Source of the DNA: Lyophyllum atratum
Taxonomy: Eukaryota; Basidiomycota; Agaricomycetes; Agaricales; Lyophyllaceae
Direction: 5' to 3'
Assembly: GCA_014905825.1 (NCBI GenBank)
Contig: JACGCN010000052.1
Coordinates: 236,739 to 300,738 of the forward strand
DNA: 64,000 bases
Both the position numbers and the translations under genes were made by a program. Shown here piece after piece: positions 16,623-27,796 of the stretch; the stretch's first letter is position 1, and each line of letters starts with the position of its first letter. The notes under the pieces are model-generated. The model saw nothing but the letters and a program-made list of their open reading frames with translations, did no database searches and was not told where the DNA came from.

Positions 16623-17354
16623 ATGTCAACTATCCGTGCACCTCCCTGGCCTTCCTTATACAATCCTGATCTGGAGATTCTTAACATACAGCACAGGAAT
16701 GCGACTCAGCCCGGAGGGTCGTATCTCTACCAGGCAGGAGGTGTGTCAATTCTATGACACGTTTCTAACAGGATACTAAGGTCAGCCACCCAATCCAGAT
16801 GTCTTCCGTTTCACCTTATTTTGGACAATCGCACTGTACACCCCGGTCTTCCTCATCTGCGGCAGTTATGCCTTCTGGAATCTGAATTTCCCGCCGTCTC
16901 GTCCCTCTGACCAATCCTATCATGAAATTGCATCCGCCAGATCCTATCCATTATCTCCACTTCTTTCTCGCAGTAAACCAGGGATCCCCGGTCGCCATTC
17001 GAAACTGCCGAGAGAAAATGAGCGACGCTCGAGGCTTGCGTTTGCACTGTTGGTGCTGCTGACGTTCCTGGCGTTAAGCGTCGTGGGGGCTGTTGTGGGA
17101 TCAGCGGTACTGGGGTTTACCGTCTTTGGACTGTACAAATCTGGGCACTTCAGCATGTCAACGTGAGCCTTGTTCATTATTTTGCGATTTGTTCGTCCTC
17201 AAACGATTCAACAATCTCACTAGATGGATTCCTTTTTTGTTGGCTGTCTTGCAGGTCCTTACTGGTCTTCTCAGGTGAGTATCTATCCTAATTGGACGAC
17301 ACAATTCTTATTAGACGATATAGCATGTGGCCCTCTATCATCGACATCATATAG
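16623..17354 (+). CDS. small multi-pass membrane protein (fungal, function unknown)
   Basis: Four exons are inferred (16623-16740, 16781-17162, 17224-17274, 17315-17354) for a protein of about 196 residues. Hydrophobic segments include the stretch beginning FTLFWTIALYTPVFLICGSY, a long one around LAFALLVLLTFLALSVVGAV, and a C-terminal one around WIPFLLAVLQVLTGLL, so three or four membrane passes are likely. A basic, Ser-rich loop separates the first two. Two introns are only 40 nt, near the lower limit for this genome, and the first has an alternative boundary pair (16743/16785) that drops one Gln. I recognise the layout as a conserved fungal integral membrane protein but not a function. Confidence 0.68.
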
Positions 17355-18569
17355 TGACACCTTCTCTGCTAAATTCAATGTATCCTGTCAATTTCTTTCG
17401 GATACATTTCGTTATTCTGAACACATTGAACGTCGAGCTTCCGCTATGAAATTTTTCGTCGCAGTGATGGCACATGTCCAAACATGTGAATATCCTCGAT
17501 CAGTGACTGAACAGTCCCAGGCCCGCTCACTGCGGTATAATGTATTCTTTCCGAGCCTGTATTATAAGGCTCCCTTTTATCGCCAAATTGGTCGGATTAG
17601 ACGTCAAAGTCGAGGGCGCCACTGGCAGCGCGTCGGTGACCTCGACGCCTGGTATATTGTTCAGGTGTTCTCGGAGGTAAGCAAAGTCGAGCGAATCACA
17701 TGAGTTATCGCTTGGCCTCCTCTCCGGCAATACAAAAGAATCCCCGAGATCCTTTCGACACCGTTCCTTAGCGTCTAATTACGGACTAAACTTCGAGGCA
17801 ATGCATCGACATCTTGAATTTTCACAGAGCCGACGTTCTTAAGACTTCCTTCATCAAGAATCAGGTTCACGGACGTCCAAGGCCTTTGATAATTCCTCAA
17901 CACGGGCCACGGGGCTCCTCTTCGCCGCCCGGCGCTTGTCTCTGCTTCTTCCGCAAACTGACTTCACCGAACTTGATCATGATCGAGGTCACTGTAGGTC
18001 GGGGATAGATGATTATTAGATTGATTCGCTAGCACTGGGACCCGCACCCTCAATATGATATCCAGGGTCTGAAGACTGGAAGGCCGCCCGTGCCCATGCG
18101 CCGCTGCCAAACACTCTAAGTAGCGCAGCGGCAGCTAGCAGGTTAAAGTTGACCCTCCTCGCAGCCGAAGGTAGAGTACGGGACGATCATAGAAATCGTC
18201 GAATTAGGTGGGAAATGGCTCCTAACGTTGGGTTCTAACTTATCAGCCATGCGACTTGCGAAGAGGGGGTGCTAATAAATGCATTTTGAACTCGTGAACT
18301 GACAAGGTATACTCGTACGATTGCATCCCGAAACCTACGGAGTGGAGAAAACCACTCGGGCCCTCGAAAAATTTAGTCGAGAATTTACAATGTGACACTT
18401 CACATGCTTCCGCCCCCGGTGTCCTCGGTGATCGCAGCAGGTCTCAGAGCCGACGAGTTCGAGTGTGATGCGTCGCGCACCCTCAGGTCAGATAATGAGT
18501 GCTGCAATTGTCATGGGTGCAGCTGGGAGCCGAAGCTCAAAATTGGGGTCGAATTTCTTCCGGTAAGGA
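17355..18569. other. intergenic stretch with one weak open frame
   Basis: About 1.2 kb between the membrane-protein gene and the EngB-type gene. Apart from the 67-codon minus-strand frame at 17527-17730, nothing gene-like was recognised. It must include both 3' ends. Confidence 0.4.
17527..17730 (-). CDS. hypothetical small ORF (67 codons)
   Basis: A minus-strand ATG opens a 67-residue frame of ordinary amino-acid composition (start MPERRPSDN, end YIIPQ). It has no recognisable domain, no clear promoter and no obvious continuation by splicing. It may be a chance frame, the start of an unrecognised gene, or a remnant. Confidence 0.15.
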   Translation of the reverse strand: MPERRPSDNSCDSLDFAYLREHLNNIPGVEVTDALPVAPSTLTSNPTNLAIKGSLIIQARKEYIIPQ

Positions 18570-19518
18570 TTACCGCTTCGAGAGTAGTCCACAAGCGTCC
18601 GCGATGTTTTTCCTCATCTCTTCGATTCCAAACGGCGGGTTCATAGTGGCACTGGTGACGACCGGGGGCAGACAAAGAGGGGCGGCCTCCCATATTTCCT
18701 TCCGCAGCCTCGTGATTGTTTCGGAGACCTTCTCAGGCGGGATGGCATCTGCTTTCGTAATGACAGCTTGCAGCGTGAATGGTTGTCTCCCGCGGTCTGT
18801 AATGAGTTTGGAGGATATGTGCTCGAGCATCTGGATATCGAATGCGTTTAGCGAGTGTTTGCCGTTGAAAAGGATGTAGACCCTGCGAAGCCTATTTTTG
18901 CCAGGCATGAGTGGGGAAAAGGTCATCGGGTTGTGGAACACGCACTCTTGACGTGTCTCAAGGTATTTGTCGAACATGGCACCCCATTGCGGCCGACCCC
19001 GTGCGCCATAGCCAGGCGCGTCCACGAGGATAAGTTTCCCAGGTTCTGTGCCGACACGAAAAAAGTTGAGTTCACGCGTTCGACCCTGGTACGTTGGTAA
19101 TCAGCAAAGTGGTATGTCAATATACGTGTTTAATAGACTCACAGCCTTTTTACTCGTATGCAGGAGATCCTTTCGACCCAAGACCGCGTTGAATAATGTC
19201 GACTTGCCAGAGTTGGCACGACCTGTTTGACCAATGGTTCAAGAGAGGTCTGGAATTAATTCTAGCAGATGCTTCGTACCAGTAACAATCACCTAGAGAG
19301 AGGATAAAAAGTCAGCCAAGGGCCTAAAATCGCGAGCTCGTAAGGCTAGCGCGTACCTCAGGCAAGCCATGAAGCTTTGGGATGGAGTCTACCGAGCCTG
19401 CGGCTGCTACAAAGTCAGCAGCACCTGAATTTCCGAATATCTGCGCGGTCGTATAGCGCCTGCAAAGCACGGTCAAGTCTTTAGTTTGCTTTCCATGACG
19501 AAGAACGGAGAGAGACAT
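18570..19518 (-). CDS. EngB/YsxC-type GTPase, probably mitochondrial ribosome biogenesis
   Basis: Four exons (19518-19357, 19292-19280, 19222-19143, 19085-18570) give 256 residues. The G1 loop is TGRANSGKST, with its first residues encoded by a 13-nt exon. G3 is DAPGYG, G4 is TKAD and a TSA-type G5 follows, the EngB arrangement. The N terminus (MSLSVLRHGK...) is basic, lacks acidic residues early and fits a mitochondrial targeting sequence. Bacterial and organellar EngB act in large-subunit ribosome assembly; the mitochondrial location here is inferred from the N terminus. The stop is a TAA directly after LLSKR. Confidence 0.9.
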
Positions 19519-19730
19519 AGACAAGGGTGGACTGTATTATGTAAGCCATCCCGCTCAACAACGGGGACGGCGCCCATCAGCAATCGCGTTCTACTCTAAC
19601 CTCCACCTGCACCGTCAACTCAGCTGCCATTTCCTGGACCATAGTCGATGCCAGGACTCATAGCAGCCTCCCAAGAAGGCCTACTTCGCAGCCAGAATCA
19701 ACGTTATTCATAAGGCATACCCGGAGATCC

Positions 19731-20682
19731 ATGGGCGACACGAAGACTACCCCGGTTTTTCCTCCTGAGCTTGAACGAGATATATTTGAGATAGCAGCTA
19801 GGTTGCATCCTGGCACTGCGGTCGTCTTTGCACTGGTATCACGACGCGTACAGCTGTGGTACGCATTTTTCGTCAATGTTCCCGACTGTTTACAGATTGA
19901 TGAGATTCTCCTAGGATGGAGAGCTATATCTACGATACAGTCACGCTGGCCACCACCACTATCTGCCACCGTTTCTTATACGCAGTTGAAGTTCGGTCCT
20001 CGAGCTTCTTCACCGAGACCGTCAAGTCCCTCTGTATACCTGGCGACATAAAACCGGACGATGTACAACCTATCCTGAAGGTATGCCGAGGTGTGGTCAA
20101 CCTGGCTTATTGGATCAATATCCCCAGCGCGCACTACTCACCCTTCTCCATCGTCTCCTCACTGCGTCCCGTGCGCCTTTCCATTAATACGGGAGGGTTG
20201 TTCGGTCGGGAGATACCGCCAAACTTCACCCACCCTTTCTTTGAACGCGTCACTCACCTTGAAATTGTGGACTGGCCATGGGAGGCGGGGTCCTCAGCGT
20301 CGTCCGGGTTTGAACTTCTGCCATCGTTGACCCACCTTGCCCTGGACGTAGACGGATACGATGAATCGATAATAAATCAGCTCCGCTCTCTACTTGAAGC
20401 TTGCCAACGGCTGCGGGTCCTCTTGTGTTTAGCACGCACGGAAGAAGATATGATAAATACCGCGCATGCGTTTGCTGAGTTGGACAAGGACGACGACAGG
20501 ATCGTTATATTATCTGACTCCGATGTCGTGGAGAATTGGCAAGGCTCGTTGACCGAGAACCCTGATACGTGTCAATGGATCTACGCGGAGTCCATTGTAG
20601 TGGGCAAGCGAAGTAAGCATGTCGTGTCGGGAAATCAATTAGCGTATTGATATCTTTCCGTTCACTAGATTCCAAGACGTGA
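19731..20682 (+). CDS. F-box-like hypothetical protein
   Basis: Three exons (19731-19858, 19915-20612, 20669-20682) with 56-nt introns give 279 residues. The N terminus, PPELERDIFEIAARLHPGT then LVSRRVQLW, resembles the degenerate F-box segment common in Agaricomycete proteins, where an LP/PPE.E.IF motif is followed by V...W. The middle is Leu-rich with short repeat-like strands (SLRPVRLSI, LPSLTHLALDV, LRVLLCL), as in LRR-containing F-box proteins. A role as an SCF ubiquitin-ligase adaptor is possible but cannot be shown. The family is large and fast-evolving. Confidence 0.7.
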
Positions 20683-21804
20683 CGAGCGATGCTTAGACTG
20701 TGATCCTCCCACCCTTCATCTCGCATCCCAAGCTCGAGAAGAATATTCACGTGTACACCGGAACATACCCTGAGGAATGGAATCCTTCGAAAAATTATAC
20801 ATCGGTTCATGCTGGAACTCCCAGGCCTTCGGCAGCGAGATACGATGATAGGCCCTCCCGCTATCTCTCATTATTGGTGGTCGAACCTGCGTTTCTATTA
20901 ATTATCCATATTCGCAGCGGCCTCGGACGGTCATGCATTAGAGCATCGATAAATTCTGTTGTATGTGATTCAAGCGCCTCGTTCAGTTCGTGGATACCGA
21001 CCGTTTCCTTTGTAGTTCCCAACTTCCGCCACTATCCGATTACTACCTCGCGATGGTGAGCCAAGTTATCCGGCGGATTCTGTCTCGTACAAAATGTAGG
21101 CTCGGCCTAGATAAGAGGTGACACCATGAGATGTTTGGTTGTCGCCACGCCTACATCGTGATGAAACGTTTTGTGTGCTGTGCAGCATTGGTTCGCCGCA
21201 CTCTACACCAGCAAAATATGTCCCCGCTGCCGTTCCCCAGAACAGATTCTAGGTTATTTCTGCGTTGGCTGCGGCTATCATTGGAGTCACCTGTTTTGTA
21301 TGCCCCTATAAGCTCCGCTTCCTGCCGCCTGGCGCTGGTCGAGCAATGGGCTCACTCTGCAATTATCGCCAAGCAAAATCCCGGATGTTCGACTGGTGTA
21401 TCATGGTATCACCCGCCGACGCTTGGCAGTGTGAGGTAACTCAGTATCTTTGCTACGCAGGGATAGTACATTAACGGTTTTCATGGCATTTCTAGGCCGC
21501 CAAAGTGGCGTGATTCACTGGTACAAGAACATGAACGCGGCGGTCTGTCTTTCACATGCCCCAGTGGACCTTGGGTCGCAGCCTGCTCTTCTAGTCATGC
21601 TCCTCGATCATGGTGCCACAACCATCCCGATGGGTGGCCTAGAAGTTCCGCGCAGAATATTATTGTCAGCCCCTAAAGAAAATAGCTGAAACAATTTCAC
21701 GAATCAAAGGCCATCCGCTTCTCTTCCCGCTACCACCTTCACCTTCCCTCTACTATCACCACCTACCTTTGATCTCTTGGGCTGATCTTAGAGGTTCTGG
21801 TAGC
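20683..21804. other. intergenic stretch with a Cys-rich fragment
   Basis: About 1.1 kb between two plus-strand genes. The only notable item is the Cys-rich frame at 21165-21311, listed separately. The last 100 bp is CT-rich and is probably the promoter/5' UTR of the zinc-finger gene. Confidence 0.4.
21165..21311 (+). pseudogene. zinc-ribbon-like Cys-rich fragment
   Basis: A short frame encodes CPRC followed 12 residues later by CVGC, then GYHW, spacing that resembles a zinc ribbon. A GTGCAG directly before the frame could be a splice acceptor. No upstream exon or start was found and the frame stops soon after. It could be an exon of an unrecognised small gene, a remnant, or chance. Confidence 0.2.
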
Positions 21805-23606
21805 ATGGACCTCGGCATGGACATGGACATGGACATGGACATCACGCCGCAACCTTCAGTCGACGCTCTCGCCGACTACCTCGTCGGCGCGGCGCCGGCT
21901 GTCGGTCGACCAACTGCGGGATTAGCCTGGCAAGCGGCTGACCACGACTTCCACAAGAATTCTCCGGGGTTATTCGACACCTCCGAGCTTGTGTCGTGGT
22001 CAGAAGAGGACGCCCACCAATACGTCGTCGCTGACCATCCCATGGTCATAGCCGACCACGAACTGGACCTGGTCTTGTCTGACCACTCCAACACCACTCC
22101 ATCTGACTCCGACAGCCGTGGCTCCTCCAATTCCTACTCCGTAGGATCGTTACCCTCTCAGGAGTTGAGCCTCGCCCCGGACCCAGATTGGCAAAATTTC
22201 CCGGTTACCTACAGTCCCCAAGGCCAAGTGACGCTACTTCCCCCCTTAGGACTCCCGGTTCCAGCGGATTCGGTATACGGCGTCATGCACGACGACCCAC
22301 ATATCGGTTACACGATACCCCATCCCAATACCTTCTTTATGCCGCCCACCTCATATACCGTCAATCACACGGTGAACCCGGCTACATTCCATGAAACACC
22401 AGTACAAGAAAATTACGTTGGCCAAGTGCGCGCTCACCCCCAGTCCCGGCTATCCTCTTCGCCACCTCTGCTCTCCTCGCTCGATGACTACGGTTGCATC
22501 TCAATTTCCGACCTCAGTGCGCCGTATATACCAGATCAACAGGCGCACTTCGGGCCCGAGCTAGGGATACTATCATCATCCGGAGAACTCTCGGGCGGCG
22601 CGAACTCTCGAAAGCGATCACGGGATGCCGAAAGCCACGGTCCTGAGGGCACCCCAGCTGTGAGTGGTGGAGGACGTGGCAACCTCAAGACGCAATCGCG
22701 TCTTCTCGGACCTATCAAAACCGCATCTCGCGTCAAACGCTCAATCACCTGGTCGTCTTCATCCTCTGGTGCCCGCGAGGATGACACGCCCGACGCCAAG
22801 CGGCCCAGACGCTCCGTTCATATGAAGGCGAAGGAGACTCCCGCTAATGGCGAAGGCGATGACGGAGAAAGCGACGTCACGGACAGCGATGTGTACGCGC
22901 CCTCGAGATCAGCGTCGCCCGACCTTTCCGCGAGTGACTACTCTGGAAGCGGCTCTCTTCCCCCCTCCCGGATGGCGAGGAAGGTTGCAAAAGGGAAGAA
23001 ACCTCTCAGGATCGGGGCGGCTGACGCCCTGGCTCGGATGTCAGCCGCGAGCTCTACCCACGCGAGCAGCCCCGGGGTCGACCCCGATGGAGAGTGGGAG
23101 CCGACGGACGCATACGGATCAGGTTCAGGGTCAAGCTCGTCGAGGAGAAATGGCACTATACCCCTCCCTGTCCCTGTCCCACATCTCACCAAAAATAGCC
23201 GTGGAAGGAAGGTTCCCTACGCCGTCAAGAGAGCTGGTAGAGGAGTTCTCGGAGAGGACGATATGTATGACGGCGATGACGACGGCATCGGCATGAGGGG
23301 TAGTTCAAGCCGCCAGGGGAGGGGGCGGGGCGTGCCGAGGGGCAGGAACGGGGCGAGGCCCTTTGTTTGCGAGGTTGATGACTGCGGCAAATGCTTCATC
23401 AGAGGCGAGCACCTGAAGAGGCATGTCAGGAGTATCCATACCAACGACAAACGTGAGTCTTGACCTGTTATTGGCTTCGAGCGCTATTGACGCTCTCGCG
23501 ATGGTCTCCAGCCCATCCATGCCCTTACCCGGGATGTGGAAAGTCTTTCAGTCGCAGGGACAACCTTGGACAACATGTTCGTTTGCATATGATGGGTTCC
23601 GCTTGA
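21805..23606 (+). CDS. C2H2 zinc-finger transcription factor
   Basis: Two exons (21805-23452, 23512-23606) give 580 residues. The long N-terminal part is disordered, with Ser/Pro/Asp-rich stretches, basic nuclear-signal-like patches (KRPRRSV, RKVAKGKK) and an RGRG segment. Two C2H2 fingers close the protein: CEVDDCGKCF...HLKRHVRSIH, then across the 59-nt intron CPYPGCGKSFSRRDNLGQH. This paired C-terminal arrangement resembles Msn2/Seb1-type stress regulators binding short G-rich sites, an assignment by resemblance only. Just after the start ATG, the codon pair ATG-GAC is tandemly repeated (21817-21840). The intron splits the finger pair at the linker. Confidence 0.9.
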
Positions 23607-23892
23607 TTTCTAGATTTTTTGGCTCTGTTTTTCATCTTGGAGGATTAAAGTTCGTGCTAGATTGGTCGTACGGGGGACTGTATACCCCACATTCTGTCTT
23701 TGCTTTGGTATCTCTTGTCTGTGGTATCCGTGCTCGCGTTGTTTTTCTTTATTTAATCTCAAAGTAAATACGAAATTATAGATCTCTTGGCTCCTGCTTC
23801 CTACTGTCATTATCACTTTTCAACGTTCCGTTGCTTCGCAACTACTTGTCGTTCGTAGTCCACTCAAAGAAACCCCAGTATTGTTGGAAGAG

Positions 23893-25128
23893 ATGGACCA
23901 AACCCAAGCACAGCCATCCCAAGGGTCAACTACCCCAAGGGCCTTCGATCCCCTCTACAAACCGACAGGCGACGCGTCGCTTGACCGACTTGCATTTATC
24001 CACATCCTCGAGAAGCTGAAGGTAAGGTCTACTATGTTTTGCCTTGCAAAAGGCTCCAGAAGACGCGTCGGGACGAAGCCTAAGGATGACAGTCTCCAAT
24101 TTCCCATTTGCTACGCACCCGCTTTCTAGAGTCTGCAGAATTTCTGATCGATACCTCTATAAAGACGCAGAAAAGGACGGGATGGGTCAACCAAAATGTA
24201 CGCCCTATCACGACTGCTTCCTCGGACCTGAATCATAATGCCAATTACACGGCAGATATCAGGTTCGGAAAGGTAAGCTTTCTTCGTTCTTGGCTGCTCT
24301 CATTTGATTACCATATGGACAGTATTGCAGACCACATGTATCGCATGGCAGTTCTGGCTATGCTTTCTTCTGATACCAAGCTCGATATTTCCAAGTACGC
24401 ACGCAGAATCTTGTAACGATCAATACCCTCATTCCTGAACCCCGACTTGCGCATAGATGCGTTATGATGTGTCTTGTCCACGATCTTGCTGAGGCACATG
24501 GTAAGTCTCTGCAGACAACGAAAGCCACTCAATGGCTATCTCTGATGATGTCGCAGTCGGAGATATCACACCAGGGGAGAATATTTCCAAGGCGGAAAAG
24601 GCTAAACGTGAATCGGTGAGTTTCGTCCCTCTGCAGTTCGGTCCAAGATTCTAATTTCAAACAGGATGCGATGCATAACTTCGTGTACGATATGCTGCAT
24701 GGTACTCCTGCTGCCCTTAGAATTCTGGCCCTTTGGACGGTACGCTACTCACCCGAAGTCTGAGATGCGAAGCTGATCTATCCGATGGTACAGGAGTACG
24801 AGGAACGGGAGACACCTGAGGCTAAGTTTGTGAAAGGTGCGCCCGTTCAGTCCAGACGTTTCGGAATACGCATCACAATTATCGCAGATCTGGATCGCTT
24901 CGAATTGGCAGCTCAAGGTAATTGATTGTTCTCGTATTCAAGAGTCAAGACCTTTTGAGTTTCTGACGCTCCCCGCTTGTAGCTTCAGAATACGAGCGCT
25001 GTGGTGCTAAAACCCTCCAGCCTTTCTTTGATGGCAGTTTACCCGAGCTAGAACATCCTGAGGTGCAGTCATGGGGTGAAGCTCTAAGTGAAGAGCGGCA
25101 GCGCTCCCAGTCCAGTGCTTCTGACTGA
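23893..25128 (+). CDS. HD-domain 5'-deoxynucleotidase (HDDC2/YfbR-like)
   Basis: Ten short exons (23893-24021, 24165-24197, 24256-24272, 24323-24394, 24457-24500, 24557-24615, 24665-24739, 24794-24836, 24888-24917, 24983-25128) give 215 residues with consistent phases. The metal-binding HD signature is clear: SIADHMYRM supplies the first His, LVHDLAE the central HD pair, and the DLDRFE segment the last Asp. This matches HDDC2 and yeast YBR242W/YGL101W, 5'-deoxynucleotidases acting on nucleoside monophosphates. Exons of 33 and 17 nt are needed to join GW.NQN to the HD core. The first intron is unusually long at 143 nt. Confidence 0.88.
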
Positions 25129-25248
25129 ATACACCATCCCTACAAACTGCTCGGTATCATTCCGAATCTATTTATTTTACAATTTTCGGGCCCGGGGGAG
25201 ACCACCTCTGTCCTTCTACTGGTTCCTATACATTTAGATACCTGATAT

Positions 25249-27415
25249 TTAGTGGTGGAACAGCCGCAACGACGTGTGCGCGAACACCATCCCATGCTCA
25301 TCCGCAGCCTTGATGCACTCCTCATCCATGACACTCCCACTAGGTGCAGCGAGGTACCTGACGCCACTCTTCCTCGCCCTATGGACATTATCGGGGAAGG
25401 GGAAGAACGCATCGCTCGAGCACGTAACACCATCAAGCTTCGCCGCCCACTCCTTCCTCTCCGCGTTAGTCAAAGGCTCCACAGGCCCCTCAAACATACT
25501 CTCCCACTGTGCCTTCTCCCCGCCCTCGAGCTCCTCGCCGGAAACGTACAGGTCGATGGCGTTGGCCTTCTCCGCGCGCTTGACGCCCTTCTTGAAGGGG
25601 AGGGCGAGGACGCGGGGGTGGTGGCGGAGCCACCAGAGGTCGGCTTTGCCGCCTGCGAGGCGGGTGCAGTGGATGCGGGATTGTTGGCCTGCGCCGATGC
25701 CGATGATGGATCCGTGGAAAGAGTAGGCCACGCTGTTTGATTGTGTGTATTTTAGGGCAAGGGTGGCGACGATGAGGTCTGTCACGGCTGGGGTGGGGAG
25801 CTGCTGCTGGGTCAGCGATGGAATATGAGAGGGTTCGGAGGGGCGTACCTCCTTGTTCTTGGTGACGATGTTTTGGAAGAGGTTGGCGTCGATCTTGGAG
25901 TCGTTGCGCTTTTGTTGGAGGTGGACTCCGTATACCTGCTTCGTCTCGATCGAAGGGGGGGTGTACGACGGGTCGATCTATGGGAGACGATGAGCCATCT
26001 CGCAACGCGCTTAGGGACACGGCATACCTGTAGAACGCAGTACTTTCCACCCTTCTTCTTCGAAAGGACGTCGAGGGCTTCCGGAGAGTATCCTGGGGCA
26101 ATGATTCCATCAGACACCTCACGGGAGATGATGCGCGCCGTGGCGAGATCGCAAGTCGCCGACAGCGCAATGAAATCTCCAAAGGATGACATCCTGTCGG
26201 CACCTTAAGGAACAAAATGTTGAGAAGGTTTCGATCAGGTGTGACAATACAAAACATACCGCGAGCTCTCGCGTACGCGGAAGCGAGGGGCGTGAGGGGC
26301 TCCTTCAAGTCATCGACACCATAAACCTTCTTTTCCGTGTCATCGAGCTCGATGCCAACAGCCGCTCCCGCAGGAGAAACGTGCTTGAACGAAGCGGCGG
26401 CTGGGAGGTCAAGTGCTTCCTGGAGTTCTTTAACCAGCGCGTACGAGTTCAATGCATCCAACAGGTTGATATACCCCGGCGAACCAGAAAGTACTACCCG
26501 GATGGTCAGACACACGCACCACGACGATGACGCAGCTGATCAAGTACCTTTGAACGGAAGTTCTCCCTCGGTCACGTAGGCTTGGGCAGGCTTCTGGTGA
26601 GGGTTGGCGCCGTAGCGCAGCGCCATGCGCTGAACCGAGCCTGCCAGTTTCTCGGCGGGGAGTTCGGCCGAAGCGTACTGCTCGCGGAAGTATCCACTGA
26701 TAGCCTCGTCGTACTTCGCCGTCATCTCGAATGCCTTGAGCGCCAGCTTACTGCGGATGCCCTGGCCGACATCGCCTTGGCCCTGCGTCAACGCCTCGAG
26801 GAATTCTGAGTAGTCCGCCGGATCGGAGAGGACGGAGACGCGTTCGTGGTTCTTCGCCGCGGCGCGTAGGAGTGTTACACCCCCTATGTCGATTTCCTCG
26901 ACTGCGTTGGCGAGGGTGCAGGTGGGCTGAGAGATGGTCGATTCGAAGGGGTAGAGGTTGCAGACGACGATGGAGATGGGCGAGATTCCCTGGTTTTTCA
27001 GGTCCTGTTCGTCGGAAGGGATGGGGCGCGCGAGGATACCTGAGTTTCATGAGAATCGGGTGAAAAGATGTATCGGAGGACATGTCGTACCTCCATGGAC
27101 AGCAGGATGCAAGGTTTTGACTCGGCCGCCGAGCATCTCTGGAGCCTTCGTGATGTCCGAGACATCCCTGTACTCCATTATAAGACAACAGCACCCGAGA
27201 AAAAAACGTGTTCACGCACTCGATTGCAATACCCGCTTCTCTGATTTTCTTCGCAGTCCCTCCTGAACCGATCAGGCGAACGCCTGCGTTCTTGAGCCCT
27301 TGAGCGAAATCGATCAGGTCCGTCTTGTCGTAGACCGACAGCAGGGCTGGATTCGAAGGTTATGCTTTAGAGAATTGGGTTTTCCAGGTCGTATCTTACC
27401 GATAGGCTGAGCCAT
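25249..27415 (-). CDS. ADE17: bifunctional purine biosynthesis enzyme: AICAR transformylase / IMP cyclohydrolase
   Basis: Eight exons (27415-27400, 27346-27220, 27167-27091, 27039-26548, 26493-26260, 26203-26028, 25977-25849, 25800-25249) give 600 residues, the expected size. The N-terminal MGS-like IMP cyclohydrolase domain starts [10 protein letters not shown] and includes GSGGTAKKI and [10 protein letters not shown]. The AICARFT domain contains [25 protein letters not shown], the [10 protein letters not shown] segment and [16 protein letters not shown]. The enzyme catalyses the last two steps of de novo IMP synthesis in the cytosol. Exon 1 codes only five full codons. The intron at 25801-25848 ends in three consecutive CAG triplets, so the exact acceptor is ambiguous by up to two Gln codons. 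Confidence 0.97.
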
Positions 27416-27796
27416 GGTATTTAGACGGTGTCGGAGCAGGTTAAGGAAAAAACTTCAATGGAATCGATCACTTGGAAATTAGATTAGATTAGACTACTTT
27501 AACACACGTGCATTCTCACGGTTGCAATGGTCCCTCATGCCACCCGTTGGCACCGTTGGCCACATAAACGAATGGACCATCCTTTATTAAAGCCCCCATC
27601 ATGTTGAAACAACTCCATCTATGGCCAAAATGTCCCCAAATCGAATGTTCTGCCATTGTCCTTGTCGTACTGGCCATGGGCTCATAGAACCAAGAACCAT
27701 CCAGTGCAAGTGGTCGTGATCAACCATCCACCCTTTGTCCCATCCTCTATAAAAGCGCACCAAATTTCTCATAATCTGAATATCTCATCTACCTGA
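27416..27796. promoter_or_regulatory. bidirectional promoter, ADE17 / FunK1 kinase
   Basis: This 381-bp gap lies between the start codons of two divergent genes. A TATAAAAG box at 27748-27755 lies 42-49 bp before the FunK1 ATG. No equally clear TATA element was seen towards ADE17. Imperfectly repeated GGCCA-containing words around 27558-27675 could be shared sites. Confidence 0.6.
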
